DNA of 64,000 nt from Verticillium longisporum (taxonomy: Eukaryota; Ascomycota; Sordariomycetes; Glomerellales; Plectosphaerellaceae): the NCBI GenBank assembly GCA_019188255.1, contig JAETXT010000013.1, forward strand, positions 868,001 to 932,000. The letters run 5' to 3'. Both the position numbers and the translations under genes were made by a program. Below, one piece after another: positions 31,880-43,445 of the stretch; position 1 is the stretch's first letter, and each line of letters begins with the position of its first letter. The notes below the pieces were generated by a model. It was not told the DNA's origin and searched no databases. It worked only from the letters and a program-made list of their open reading frames with translations.

Positions 31880-34719
31880 CTACATGAAATCATCCTCGTT
31901 AAACGGCTCGCTCTCCTTGGCGCCGAGATGGAGCTTTCTCGCGCCCTCGGCAAGCCCGTACGGATCGTGCGCGCGGATCCGCGCGGCGCCGTCCCCGCCC
32001 TCGACGTCGGGCGCCGTGTTGGAGCGGACCTGCACCTTGACCTCGCCCTGGATGCCGTCGACGCGGATGGTGCTGGTGGTGGCGCCGCCGGGGGGCGGCT
32101 TGAGGTTGGGGGCCGGGGCCATGCTGACGAGCTCGCGGAAGAAGGCGTTGGCGGAGTCGCAGCCGTCGAGGAGCCACTTGAGGCAGATGGTGACGCGCTC
32201 CTTGGCGAAGGGGTTGTGGTCGTCGTAGGCGCAGCAGTTGAGGAGGGGGACGATGCCGTTGTGGCGCACCATCTGCAGCTGCACGTCTGGGTTGCCGGGG
32301 GAGGACTGGCCGGGCGGGGGCTGGAGGAGGGTGGCGAGAATGGTGAAGAGCTGGGCTTTGATGCCGGACCAGGGGTATGTGTAGGCTGGCTCGGAGAGCG
32401 GCGGGGGCGGCGGGGGGGATGGCGGGAGGGAGTCGGCGGCTGAGTAGGGGCGTTCGATGATGGGCGGGGCCGCGGATGTGTTGTCCGGGTTGGTGCCTTG
32501 CGAGGCGGCCGGCGGTTGTTGGTGGGCGGAGGGGTTCGTGGGGACGGTGCGGGTTGGAATCGCGTCGACGAGGGGCTTCTTCGGCACGCCGGCCTCGAGA
32601 CCGTTGAGGAGGGTGATGAGGTCGTAGACGGCTTCCCACTCGATGAGCATGGCGCGCGAGTACGCAATCTCCGAAACTGTCGTCAGAAGGTCGAGGTACT
32701 GAGCCAGGCCGTCCTTGGCCCGCTCCATGTCCCAGGTGTCGACGGGGAACTCGCCAGGGTCAGAGTTGTCCTCGCGCAGCTGAGCCTGCAAGTGCATGAG
32801 GGCCACACATTCCGGCACAATGCGAGAGCGGAAGAAGCCAAAGAAGAACATCACGAGCTTCAGGTCGCGCGTCCTGTCCTTGGGGTCCTGTGGTGGCGAT
32901 GAGATACGGCTGCGGAACATGTGGTTGACGAGGCGGAGGAGCACTGTCTGCGCCGGCGAGATGATATCTTTCGGGATGCGGAGAGAGTTCCAGGCGTAAG
33001 AGACGAGGGAAGAGTGGTGCATAGCTTCGACAAGCTGGGAGGTGAGCTGGAAGATGAGCGATTGCTCATCCTTTTCCCAGACAGCGATGAAAACGAGCAT
33101 CTCGCGGAGCAGAGACTTGCCGCAGTCCAGAGCCAAAAACATGCGGCATCGGGTCTTTTGGAGATTCTCGCCTGCACGGGTGAGGCCAGTGCCAGCCGAG
33201 TCTAGGATGCATGACTTGACAATCATGTGAAGCGCTTCGATCTGTTTGGGGTCGAGAATGTTTGGGATTTCCGTCAACAGGCCTGTCAGGGGACCCTCGC
33301 CGTATGAGTCGTCATCGTCGTCAATGTCGTCTTCTTCGTCGATCATCTCGTCGTATTCACCCTCGACGTATTCAACGTCTGACCCGTCAGTGTCTCTTGG
33401 GAGGTCCAGAGCGGATTCTTCAACCTCATAGACTTCAGCTCCGTCCTCGTCGTCCTCTTCGTCCTCGTCCTCATAGTCAGTGGGGTGAAGCGCTGTCGCG
33501 TAGCGGTTAAGGAGATTGGTCTTGCAATGCTCTGTTCGTGAGGCAGCAAACTCGACAGAAGGCATCGGCACGACCCAGTCATCGTAATTGGCATCGCGGG
33601 CGCGCATCCACCACGTGTCAATCTCACGCGATACCCGGCCATATGCCCTGTCTTGCTCAAACTTGTCCGTAATGTCAAGATCCCATTTCGGCGTGAACTT
33701 CTCACCCTCCTTGATGTTGTCGGCGCGGATCTTGACCTGTCCTGCGGGGAACCAGTTCCAAGCCAGCGGAGCGATGGGGGCCAAAACTCCTGGTGGCCTG
33801 TGTGACTGGTGCTGAGAATAATCCGTCAAGAGCTTCCGTGCCGCATCACACATTCGTGAGTTGCGCTCCAACCAGTTCTGAATTTCCGTTTTGGCAATGT
33901 CGACTCTGAACCCAGATCCGTCGCCCATACCCTCTTGCGGGTCATCGAGCTGTGCATCTTCGTCGAAGAGGACGTCGTACCAGAAGGACATTTTGTTGCG
34001 ATCATTCTTGGCGGTCCAGTTATGAGCCTGTTGCAAGGATGTGACGAGCAACTTCTTGTCTGTGCAGATAATCAGCAAATGTGGAGATGCCTGGACGGTA
34101 GGAACCTACACAAATCTGTAATCTCGTTCAGTTTAGCTCTTGACGTTTCGTCAAGGATCTCGCCGTCATAGCCCTTGCTCGTGACATTGACACACAGGAT
34201 GATGGTCTGGTAAACCATCTGGTCAAAGTGGACAGCAGCACAGATGTCCTGCGGAACCTCGGGCTCCGACGTGACGAGCAGGTTACGCGCAATGTGCATG
34301 AGCTTGTTGAGAATCTGCAGATCGTCCTTGAGGTTGACCTGGTTCTTGACGATGAGGGCTGTGCTCTCCTGAGGGCTGACACCCTTCTCGGGGTCGTTCA
34401 GGCTGGACAGCGGCCCAACGGAGCGGGTTGTGAGGTTGGGGATGGCAGCGCCGAAGATTCTTGTCAGCCAGATCCAGATGGCCACATTCCTTGCCAACGA
34501 CTCTCGAACGTGTTTGAACGTGTGTGTCTTTTCCAGGGTCTTGGCGATCATGCCCGAGACCTTGTTTGCCGTCATGGGACCCATGGGCGGCGAACTGGTG
34601 TAATGGCCCTCAAGGCAGATGAGGGCTGCCGAGAAGCAGCGCCCCTCGATGGACTCTGAAGGCTTGGATCCATCGGAAGGGCCAGGATCTGGTAATGAGG
34701 GGATCTCGATGGCGGCCAT
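31880..34719 (-). CDS. Ataxin-10/Ctr86-like armadillo-type protein
   Basis: Two exons, 34110..34719 and 31880..34059, with a 50 bp intron (GTAGGT donor), give 929 aa. The body is rich in helical, ARM-like repeats. A very acidic stretch (about residues 375-440, dense in D/E) interrupts it. A Pro-rich linker precedes a C-terminal segment matching the ataxin-10 domain (RHNGIVPLLNCCAYDDHNPFAKE, then CLKWLLDG). The yeast relative is Ctr86; in animals ataxin-10 acts in cytokinesis and neuronal survival, but the fungal role is poorly defined. The domain match is clear only at the C-terminus, so the family name carries moderate certainty. It is divergent from the MTAP gene across 0.8 kb. Confidence 0.75.
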
Positions 34720-35520
34720 GCTGGCTCCGACCAGGCGCCCTGGTCTGTGGTGATATCACGAGACTAATGCTCAAGTGAGGGCTACCTCGAGAGGTGAGAT
34801 GATGTGGCGGTGAGCGACGGCGACCGAACTGCCCAGACACGTTGGAACAGTGTTGAAAAGAAAACGCCCTGAGAGTTCTCGGGTACGAAGCTTTCAGGAA
34901 GAAGGAAGCAACTCGACTCGGAGGTGGCGGGGTTTGTGAGGTTGTGGCAGCGACGGGACTCAGAGGTCATAGTTGTGTTAGTAATGGCGAAAATCGAAGG
35001 TACTGGAGCACAGGCCAGAAATTTCCGAGGGGACGATGCAGCCTTCTGTGGGCCGTGGCCTGTGGGGCATCGCCATGTTCCCCTTGGGCACTGAAAGGAC
35101 TGGCATCGCTGGCCGTCAGACACGACTGAATACGATGTTTGGGTTACGGAGGACTCATGCTTGGGTATGCATGTTCAATCAAACACACACTCTCCCCTCG
35201 ACATCTTGCATCCCGACGTTGTTTCACAAGAGCTGGGAGTATACAAGTAGAACCCATGTCTTATCGGACGGTGGACCCTGTCAGCGAGCCCTCCAGCGAA
35301 TGACCCGAGGCGATAAGCTTCCAGTGAATCCGTGCAGCGACTCCAGCGTCATGGCGCCATCCCACTTTTCGACGTCGGCCGTTTGGCGGGGGAGTAAACA
35401 GTGGTCGAAATCTGCTTTTGGTTTGCGACTCTCAACCCATTGGCATACCGAATCATCCAACCCGTCCTTTGGCGATCTCTCTTGGCCTTCCGCTCTTTGG
35501 TGCATCGACCTACAGAAGCC
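34720..35520. other. Divergent intergenic region, ataxin-10-like / MTAP
   Basis: An 0.8 kb shared promoter region. Short frames within it show no domain and no gene is recognised. Confidence 0.5.
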
Positions 35521-36554
35521 ATGTCTGCCCTTCCCAACACCTTTGACCGTGAGTGCCCACCTCGAACACCCCTCAACCCGTGACACCCATCGCCTTCCGG
35601 GCGTCACCTCCATCATCGAGCATCGCAAGCTTGCGACCAGTGGCTGACAATTGTGACAGGCCCGGTCCACATCGCCGTCATCGGTGGCACCGGTCTCAGC
35701 AAGATTGACGGCTACACGCCCGTCGCCGAGCTCAACCCCGAGACCCCCTGGGGCTTCCCCTCGTCCCCGATCCAGATTCTCGAGCACAACGGCGTGCCCA
35801 TCGCCTTCCTCGCGCGCCACGGCGTCCACCACCAGTTCGCCCCCACGAGGTGCCGGCGCGCGCCAACATTGCCGCGCTGCGCCACGTCGGCGTCCGCTCC
35901 ATCATCGCCTTCTCGGCCGTCGGCTCGCTGCAGGAGGAGATCAAGCCCATGGACTTTGTCGTGCCGGACCAGGTCATCGACCGCACCAAGGGCATCCGGC
36001 CCTTCACCTTCTTCGAGGGCGGCGTCGTCGGCCACGTCGGCTTCGCAGATCCCTTTGACAAGGGCCTCGCCGACGTCGTCAAGACGTGCGCCGCCCACAT
36101 GGACGGCGACGGCGTCGTGCTGCACGAAAAGGGCACCATCATCTGCATGGAGGGCCCCCAGTTCTCCACGCGCGCCGAGTCCCACATGTACCGCGCCTGG
36201 GGCGGCAGCGTCATCAACATGTCGGCCCTGCCCGAGGCCAAGCTCGCGCGCGAGGCCGAGATGGCCTACCAGATGATCTGCATGGCCACCGACTACGACT
36301 GCTGGCACAGCTTTGACGACGTCGACGTCGCCATGGTTCTCAAGTACATGGAGGCCAACGGCAAGAACGCCAAGCGCCTCGTCGCCGGCGTCCTCGACCA
36401 GCTGAGCCGGCACGAGAACAGCGACCTCGTCCTCGCCAAGCAGTGGGAGGGCGCCTCCCAGGGCGCCGTCAAGTTCATGACCAAGCCCGAGGGCCGCAAC
36501 CCCGAGGCCATGAAGAAGGTCGAGTTTCTGTTCCCCGGATTCTGGGAGAACTAG
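35521..36554 (+). CDS. MEU1: S-methyl-5'-thioadenosine phosphorylase, one-base frameshift at a C5 run
   Basis: Phosphorolyses methylthioadenosine to adenine and methylthioribose-1-phosphate in the methionine salvage pathway. Exon 1 is 28 nt (35521..35548); a 111 bp intron follows, then exon 2 at 35660..36554. Hallmarks: the phosphate-binding GGTGLS near the N-terminus, FLARHG, VPDQVIDRTKG, and the signature MEGPQFSTRAES. The frame breaks at C5 (35840-35844): conserved HHQF lies before it and VPARANIAALRHVG after it, in different frames. One extra C gives 924 nt and 307 aa, the normal family length. Nothing else is damaged, so a homopolymer consensus error is more likely than gene loss. Confidence 0.93.
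35840..35844 (+). other. MEU1: Apparent frameshift site in MTAP (C5 run)
   Basis: CAG TTC GCC CCC reads into ACG AGG. One more C would give CAC GAG GTG CCG, restoring the conserved H-E-V-P. Confidence 0.85.
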
Positions 36555-37545
36555 GCCTTCGAAAAAAAAAAGACGTTTGAGGTGAAATAGAGAGAGTGCT
36601 GTTCAGAAGCGCTGCTGCCTGTAGTGGCGGACAATGAGCTCATGTGTTTATGAATTCCTCTGCATATAGACTTGACAGTACATCAACTGTACTTATGCCA
36701 ACTAGATTCCTCTGATGAGATGCGTTTGCGTAAGAACGGGTGTTCAAGGATGTGGTCGTGCCACGGGATCCGTCTTCGGTTTGTGTGATGAGACTCAGCC
36801 ATCAGGCGAGGCCCAGAGATGCTGCAATGTGCTAACAGCGTCGTGGACCCTACGAAAAGTGACAATCATGGGCTGTGGCATTGTTTATGTACATTCTTTA
36901 CAGCACCTGCTTCATGGGTGATAGTGTTCGGGAGCGGCACCCCGATTTTAACAACGCCATGGTGCCAGGAAAGGGGTCCAAGCGGTGGGACTGGGCCGAG
37001 AGCTGTTCGTCCATTTCTTGGTCAAGCGTGCCAGCTTGAATTGAATTCGACTTCCAGAACTACCTTACTGTTACTTGGAAGCTCCAGGCACTATAATCTC
37101 GGCTGTCTTGCGAGCTGGCGGTTCGAAATTAACACACCGTTACAATGAGCGGGCGTCGGCCTCCTCAGCAAGACAACCGCCCCTATTCAGTCTTTATGAT
37201 GTTAGGACCTACTGCATATCCGGCAGCAAGCGAGAAATTGGGTTTCAACTTGGCAAGACTAGGATTCTCCAAGCCGCATCTGCCCCGTTGCGTGGGGTTA
37301 GAACAGCACTGTTTAAGTACGGCCCACAGCTTCGATATCGACACAATCTCCTATCTAGAACAGCAGAGTACCCAGAGACCGAAGCAATCACCAAGTGTCA
37401 GATAACAAGTCTGAGTCAATATGGGCATACGTTTCCATTGAACCGGTTGTAACCAAGCCCGCAGAATATCCAAAAGTCTAAATGGTCTATATGTGCAACG
37501 CTGAGTAACGAATGAGGATATATTTATAAATCACATTTTCATGCT
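36555..37545. other. Convergent intergenic region, MTAP / carboxylesterase
   Basis: About 1 kb. A 125-codon plus-strand frame at 37075..37452 has no recognisable domain and I do not call it. Confidence 0.5.
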
Positions 37546-39272
37546 TCAAACGAAGACGCTGTTGAGGAGGTAGTCGATGCCCGCCTCTCTGTAGTCGTCA
37601 ACCTCGGTGTAGCGGAGGTTGTCGCGGCTGGGATCGAACACGAGGTTCGTGGGGTTGGCGCCCGAGTACTTGGGCCACTGGACGGCGTCGACGTTGGGGT
37701 CGCCGCCGTGGATGAAGGAGACCCACATCTTGCTCATGAGGTCGGCGAGCTCGACGTACGATTGGGGGCGGCCCTCGAAGGGGTTGGGGGCGTAGCCGCG
37801 ACCGGCAACGTTGTTGAAGACAAAGGCAACCTCCTGGAAGTGGGTGGCGCCGTAGATGGGGTTGGGCAGGCCGTTGACAATGGCGTTCCAGTGGTAGGAG
37901 TAGACGGGCAGGCCGGCGGCCGAGTACGTCTCGGTAAGGAGCCTGCGGCCGGCGTGCTGCTGGTAGTCGCCGGCCAAGGCGGCCGAGCGCTTGAAGAGGG
38001 TGCCGAAGGGGGATGCAGGGGGGCGGCCCTCGTAGAAGGCGGGAATGCCAACAGCGGGGTCATCCGGGTACAGGGAGGAAACACCGGCGGCCTGGGTAGA
38101 GTTGAGGCCGAGAGCCGACAGCCACGAGGCCCAGCCGTCTTCGTTGTTGATGCCGCTCCGAGCGTAGGCGGTGCCCTCGTCAAAGTTGGTGCCGGTGAGG
38201 AGGGGCACGCGAGCGAACTTGCCCTGCTTCAGGAGAACGGAGGCTTGGGCGCTGATGAAGTCGCCGTCGACAACGGCACTCAGGGTCGGGGCGGCGACGC
38301 TCAAGGGATCGCTGCCGCTGAAGATGCTGTTCAGCGTCTGCCAGGGAAGAGCGCGGAGGCAGGCCAGCTTATCGGCGGCGGAGGAGCATCCGGTCTTGGC
38401 AAGGAGGGCGTCAAAGTACGGCTGCCAGTCGGCGGCACCCTTGAACACGGCTGTAGGGCTACCGCTCTGAAGAATGGCGCTGCGGAAAATGCCGTTGTGC
38501 TTGCCGTCGTAGGCGATGAGCTGCATACCCAGGGCGCGAGCACCAGCAGACTCGCCCCAGATGGTGACCTTGTCGGGGCTACCACCAAAGGCGGCGATGT
38601 TCTTGTTCAACCACTCCAGAGCGACGCGCTGGTCTTTGAGGCCAGTGTTGCCGGCCTTGGCGTTCTTGAGCTCCTCGCTGAAGAGGAAGCCCCAGAGCGA
38701 CAGGCGGTAGTTGATGGAGACGGCCACAATGGGCTTGCCCTCCTTGACAGACTGGTCCACGATCTCGGTGAGGTTGTACCTCGGGTCACGAGAGCCACCC
38801 TGGACATAGCTCTGGAATCCGCGTCAGTGAGATGAGAGAGAGAGAGAGAGAGAGAGAGAAGACGTACGCCACTGTGCACCCAAACACCGACGGGGAGCTT
38901 GTCGCCAGCCTTGACACCCTTGGGTCGGACGACGTTGAGGGTCAGGCAGTCCTCGTTGACCGGGCTGCCCAGGCTGCTCGTGTCGGAGCCGTACCCAATG
39001 CACATCCATCCATATTCGGTGGCGTTGCGAACGCCCTTGAAGGTCGTCTGCAGCGGCTTGGGCGAGGCGAAACGAAGGGCACCGACGGGAGGCTGGGCGT
39101 AGGGGATACCGAGGAAGTAGTCCTGGTCGGCGGCATCGTTGTGAAGGCCAACGTAGGCGCCCTGAGCTGTGTGCGCCGTAGGCACGCAGGTTGCTGCAGG
39201 CGCAGGCGCAGGAGCTGCCAGGGCCAGACCCGACAGGGCGGCCAAGACAAGGGTGGCCACGTGCGAAGGCAT
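37546..39272 (-). CDS. Secreted type-B carboxylesterase/lipase
   Basis: An alpha/beta-hydrolase of the cholinesterase-like (type B) family. Two exons, 38868..39272 and 37546..38811, give 556 aa. The 56 bp intron contains a (CT)n tract. A signal peptide (about residues 1-19, VATLVLAALSGLALA) is followed by an Ala/Pro-rich pro-segment. GIPYAQPPVGALRF and EDCLTLNVVRP are classic family motifs. The catalytic triad is visible: Ser in GESAGA, Glu in GTNFDEGT, His in GATHFQE. The splice yields VHSGSYVQGGS where most relatives have HGGGF-type oxyanion-hole sequence, so either the hole is variant or the junction differs slightly. Substrate unknown. The start at 39272 is chosen because it begins the signal peptide. 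Confidence 0.9.
38834..38859. repeat. (GA)n microsatellite inside the esterase intron
   Basis: About 13 GA units on the plus strand, reading as a CT-rich tract in the minus-strand intron (38812..38867). It makes up nearly half of the intron. Confidence 0.9.
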
Positions 39273-41470
39273 GCTTGCTTGCGAGGGACGCGGGAAGAAT
39301 GACGGGCAGAAGGGACGTGTCTTGTGCAGAAGAGAGGCAGATCTCAGTTGACGAGAAGCGCTGACCACATGGAACCCTCGTGGCCTCGAATGCGATGCCG
39401 ATCACCTCGCATCTTTTGAAGAGACTGGAGGATCAAGCATCCTAGGGTCCCCGCATCGAAGCATGACGCAGATGGCAATAAATTACGTTGCCCCCCATGT
39501 ACGTGTACATGTATTGCTGCGCTTGCGTGATATGATCCTGTACCGACGGTAGAAAATTTCCGCGGATAGTCCGAAGGCGAGAGCGACATGGGCGGCATGG
39601 AAGCTTGACCAACGTTCCCCGGTATAGTCGGCATGTCTTCTGCATCGGGTATGAATAGGCCGCCGGTCGTTCGTATTGGACAAAGAAATACAGAAATCCT
39701 GGCCAAGTTGCCAATGGATGCAGGTGGAGGGGGTCTGGGCTTCAAGGATCTTGGAGTTAGGGTTAAGTTGAATGCCGACATGGGGGTGGGGCAGAGGGAG
39801 GGGATGAAGGATGGAGGAGCCAGAGAGGGAGGGGACCTTGGACCTTGGACCAAGGGACCAAGGGGACCTCAGGTCAGGGTCACATGATCAGGAAGCGGGC
39901 CCTGAATGGCTTCCTCAGCACGAGGCGAGGCTGCGACAGTCGAGCCTCTCCACTTGTCCTGTCCTTACGTACCAAGTCTGCCTACCTGCCACCGGCATCA
40001 TTACCATCCTACCTACCTACTTCAGGCAAGGTGAGGTGGGTTGGATAGTAGATGGCCCGGATGGAAACCGAGAAATAAGGAACTAAGCTCACGAGCTAGG
40101 CACAACAGTGAAAGTGAGTTGGTCCCCTCGGTCTTCTCATCCTCGGAGCGAGGAGAAGATTAGAAATGCTCCCGCCCTGCCAACGGCCCGGCCCCACCTG
40201 CCATGGACATATACACGGTGATGAAGAACTCCAGGCGAAAGGCCAGCACGATTCATTCACGCGGATGCGCGGCGCAACAATCCCCGGCTCGCTCTGATGC
40301 CTAGGCCAGCTATCTATCTAGGTCCAGGAGGCGGCGCCGGCTCCTGACTCGCCAAAGGTCGCCAAAGGGTCCGATCCAAGCGATCATGGTACAGGTAAAC
40401 CAGTGGCAATACGACGTTGCAGCACGAGCCCGTGCTGATCGAAGCCTTCCCGCGGCCCTTGCAGAACTACCTAAGCAGAACGATGTTACCGTCGAAGGGA
40501 AGAGAAAACAGGCTATTTTGCAGTGAAATTGCCGCTGCTTTGGGGAAAGGCACTGCAATAATGATACACTCGCCGGACGAGTCGCCCTTTTCGCTCTGCC
40601 ACATAAACTGTGCTGTCACCCTGCGGTAAAACACCCAAGAGCACCACAGCCCCTGAGCTAAGGTGGGAGCTGACTCGCAACGCTCACGCCATTGACGACC
40701 ACTTCAACTAAGAACGCCGGCGCGGTCATGATCTCCACCCATGGGCACATCGTTCCACCAGCAAGGCTTGATGGCCGTTTTGCGTACTAAGTAGATTTCA
40801 GCGGCTCTTCCCCGACTGCCCGACGGCTGCGAGAACAGACACCCAGCCCCGTGCCATCCGGCGGCGAGAGATAAGGCTATGAAGCGGCGCTACGAATGAC
40901 ATCCAACTGTCAAGGCAAAACTAGCAAGGCACGGTTGATGGCATGAGAGTACTGTACATGTAAGCCGAGACAGTGGCCACAAGTGAAATCAGCATTGGCC
41001 GTCAAAGATCCATTCACATGGGGATCGACAGACACACCCCCGAGAACAGTTAGTTGGTGGCCCATACAAAGCTGATGAGACGAGACCAGGCAGAGATTCC
41101 ATACTGAGCTGAAGCTTCTCTCTTCTCTCCTGGGTCGGATCCTTCGAAGCGAGGGAATCCCCGCCGTGTACCATGTAGACCGATGATCCTACCCAGAAGC
41201 CCTCGAACCTCAGATGGTCTGATGTATCTCATCTTTGGCCTTGTGATGCGCGGAAGTTAGGAGCCGACAAGGTGGACCATCACGGACCAGGGGATCTGGG
41301 GCAGAAGGATCCTTGGTTTGTTAAATGCATCGACAATCCCTATAGCGCCGCCCACACTCGCAAGGCCTCTTGCCAGGTCTCCTTGCTGTCCAACATCGTC
41401 GTCCCCTGATCTACAGTCTTTCCTCCTCCGTGCTTTCTTGCATGCATCCGCATGCTCCGAGCATATAGCC
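39273..41470. other. 2.2 kb divergent intergenic region
   Basis: Upstream regions of the esterase and of the PTH11-like gene. TACATGTA-like palindromes occur at 39496-39513 and 40953-40962, and a TACC repeat near 40004-40020. No gene is recognised. Confidence 0.5.
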
Positions 41471-42915
41471 ATGGAGGATGATAGACGCACACGCCTTCTC
41501 GCGGCGTGCTGGTCTTTGGCCGCCGCCGCCGTCATCCTGCTCTCTCTCCGCCTGTACTGCAAAGTGTGGCGAGGAAGAGGTCTCTGGTGGGATGACCACC
41601 TCTTGATTGCTTCTTGGGTATGTTGCGTCCTTCACTTCCCTGCTGAGGTCCTTGAACGAACGGTTGTCCTGTGCTGTTGACAGCCTTGAAATACTCATGC
41701 GTGGCACCACGGCAGATTTCCCTCGCTATATCTTGCTCTGTGCTTTCGTACATCTGTTCGATCGGTTTCGGTACGAGGCGGGCAACGATCAGCGATGAGA
41801 ATCTCAAAATCATCAGTCTCAGCACCATTATGGTGGCTGCGTTTGGAATCATGGCCACGACGTTTAGCAAGACGTCCTTCGCCATTACGCTTTATCGCAT
41901 TTCGACCAACCAGTGGATGAAATATCTTCTCATCTTCATCATCGTGACGATCAATGTCTCCATGAATCTTGTTTGGATCTTTGGCCTGGTCAAGTGCACA
42001 CCTTTCGCCAAAGTCATCGACGGCAGCCACCCGGGAAAGTGCTGGGACAGGCAGAAACTCCTCAAATTCCAGCTCTACGCTGCATGTGAGTTGCAAGATG
42101 ATATATTTGAACAAGCTCGACCGGCCCGTCACACTGATACCGCCACAGACTACTCTGCTATCCTCGATTTCATGCTCGCCCTGCTTCCGTGGCAGATCAT
42201 CATGGGCATGTCCATGCGACGGCGTGAGAGGCTCGGTGTCGCAGTGGCCATGAGCCTTGGTGCCATGTGAGATTGCCGCCCTGTTCCGTTGCCGTTCATC
42301 ATTGCTAACGCCACTGGGGGTAGTGCTGGAATCACAGCAATCGTCAAGGCGGTGCTCGTCGTCAACATGACGAGCACCGACTTCACCTATGACCGCGTTG
42401 ACCTGACCATCTGGACCTTGGTGGAGCCCGCTGCCTCCATCATGGCCGTGTCCATCCCCGTGCTGTAAGTCAACGCCCCAGCCTGGCCCCTTCGCACCAC
42501 ATGACACCATCGTGCTGACCCGCTCAACAATAGGAGGATGCTGTACCACGAGCTCAAGACAAGCCACGCCAGGTCCAAATACAACCGAAGCAACCCCTAC
42601 GCCGGACAGACAGGCGCCGGCGCCACGTCTTCCGACGCCAAGCGCGCAACGCGGCAGCCGCACAGCAAGTACGGCCAGAACTCGGTCGTCATCATGTCGA
42701 ACATTGCCTGGGAGGAGTCGCAGGAGGCGCTCCGGGACCCCGAGACCAGCGCCCGCTCGCCGAACCTCAGCGGTGTGCTCAAGACGGAGGAGGTGAGGGT
42801 CGAGCACGAGAGGTTGAGCACCGTGGGCGACGAGGACTCGATAGAGCTCAAGCCGTATGCCGTCAGCGCGACGGCGATGAAGGAGGAGGGTGGCGGCAAC
42901 CGTCGCGCTTCGTAG
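41471..42915 (+). CDS. PTH11/SAT4-type seven-transmembrane (rhodopsin-domain) protein
   Basis: A fungal integral membrane protein of the rhodopsin-domain/SAT4 family, often described as PTH11-like GPCRs. There are five exons, 41471..41617, 41716..42085, 42149..42266, 42324..42464 and 42534..42915, giving 385 aa. All junctions keep phase. About seven hydrophobic helices are visible. Typical motifs are present: WWDDHLLIASW, SKTSFAITLYRIS, and GKCWD followed by LDFMLALLPWQIIMG. The C-terminal tail (about residues 260-385) is long, cytosolic and rich in Ser and charged residues. No CFEM domain is seen at the N-terminus. The ligand is unknown. It is convergent with MED13. Confidence 0.88.
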
Positions 42916-43445
42916 GGCGTATATTCTAATACTATTTTCTTCGTTCAGACATCTTTGCGTCTTCGTTTTCGAGGGCGTCCAATGGTGTAGTTCTAACTTT
43001 CCAGATGGATTCATTAAGATTAAGGGCGCTCTTGACACACTTACTCTTGGCAGCCCTAGCAGACGTTCGGGCTGCAGTCTTGAAGGTTATGGTCGAGGTA
43101 CCTAGGTATGCAGGGATACGCTGGGTCTGCCATGAGCTGGGCACTGCAGTAGGACCGTCCATGGATTGATAGAAGCTGACCTCGTCAACATATGAAATGC
43201 CATCACTATCATGATTCTACTGGTGATTTACTAGATACTTCTTTATGAAGTGTCACTGTTCATGTTTGATCTGCTATGGGGCCGTAACGCCCGCGGCAGT
43301 GATAATCGTGTCTACTCGTGTCATGTCCCACCACACCCCAGGCACTGCTGCTACACTCTACGCTGCATGGAACCAGTATGCTTCGACTCCTTTCATCCCC
43401 GCGATGTGATGCTACCCAGCCGTTCGACTCTCATCGATACAAAAT
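42916..43445. other. Convergent intergenic region
   Basis: 3' flanks of the PTH11-like gene and MED13, about 0.5 kb, with no gene recognised. Confidence 0.5.

Noticed and set aside
31843..32667. Pro/Ser-rich 274-codon minus-strand frame
   Set aside because: It overlaps the C-terminal part of the ataxin-10-like gene in another frame. The low-complexity sequence is typical of shadow frames.
37075..37452. 125-codon plus-strand frame between MTAP and the esterase
   Set aside because: No recognisable motif, and it lies in a convergent 3' region. Not enough to call a gene.
37708..38835. 375-codon plus-strand frame opposite the carboxylesterase
   Set aside because: It is the antisense of a well-supported esterase exon. 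GC-biased third positions keep the opposite strand open, and the translation has no domain.
41695..43038. 447-codon minus-strand frame opposite the PTH11-like gene
   Set aside because: It runs across four introns and five exons of a phase-consistent plus-strand gene and shows no family features.
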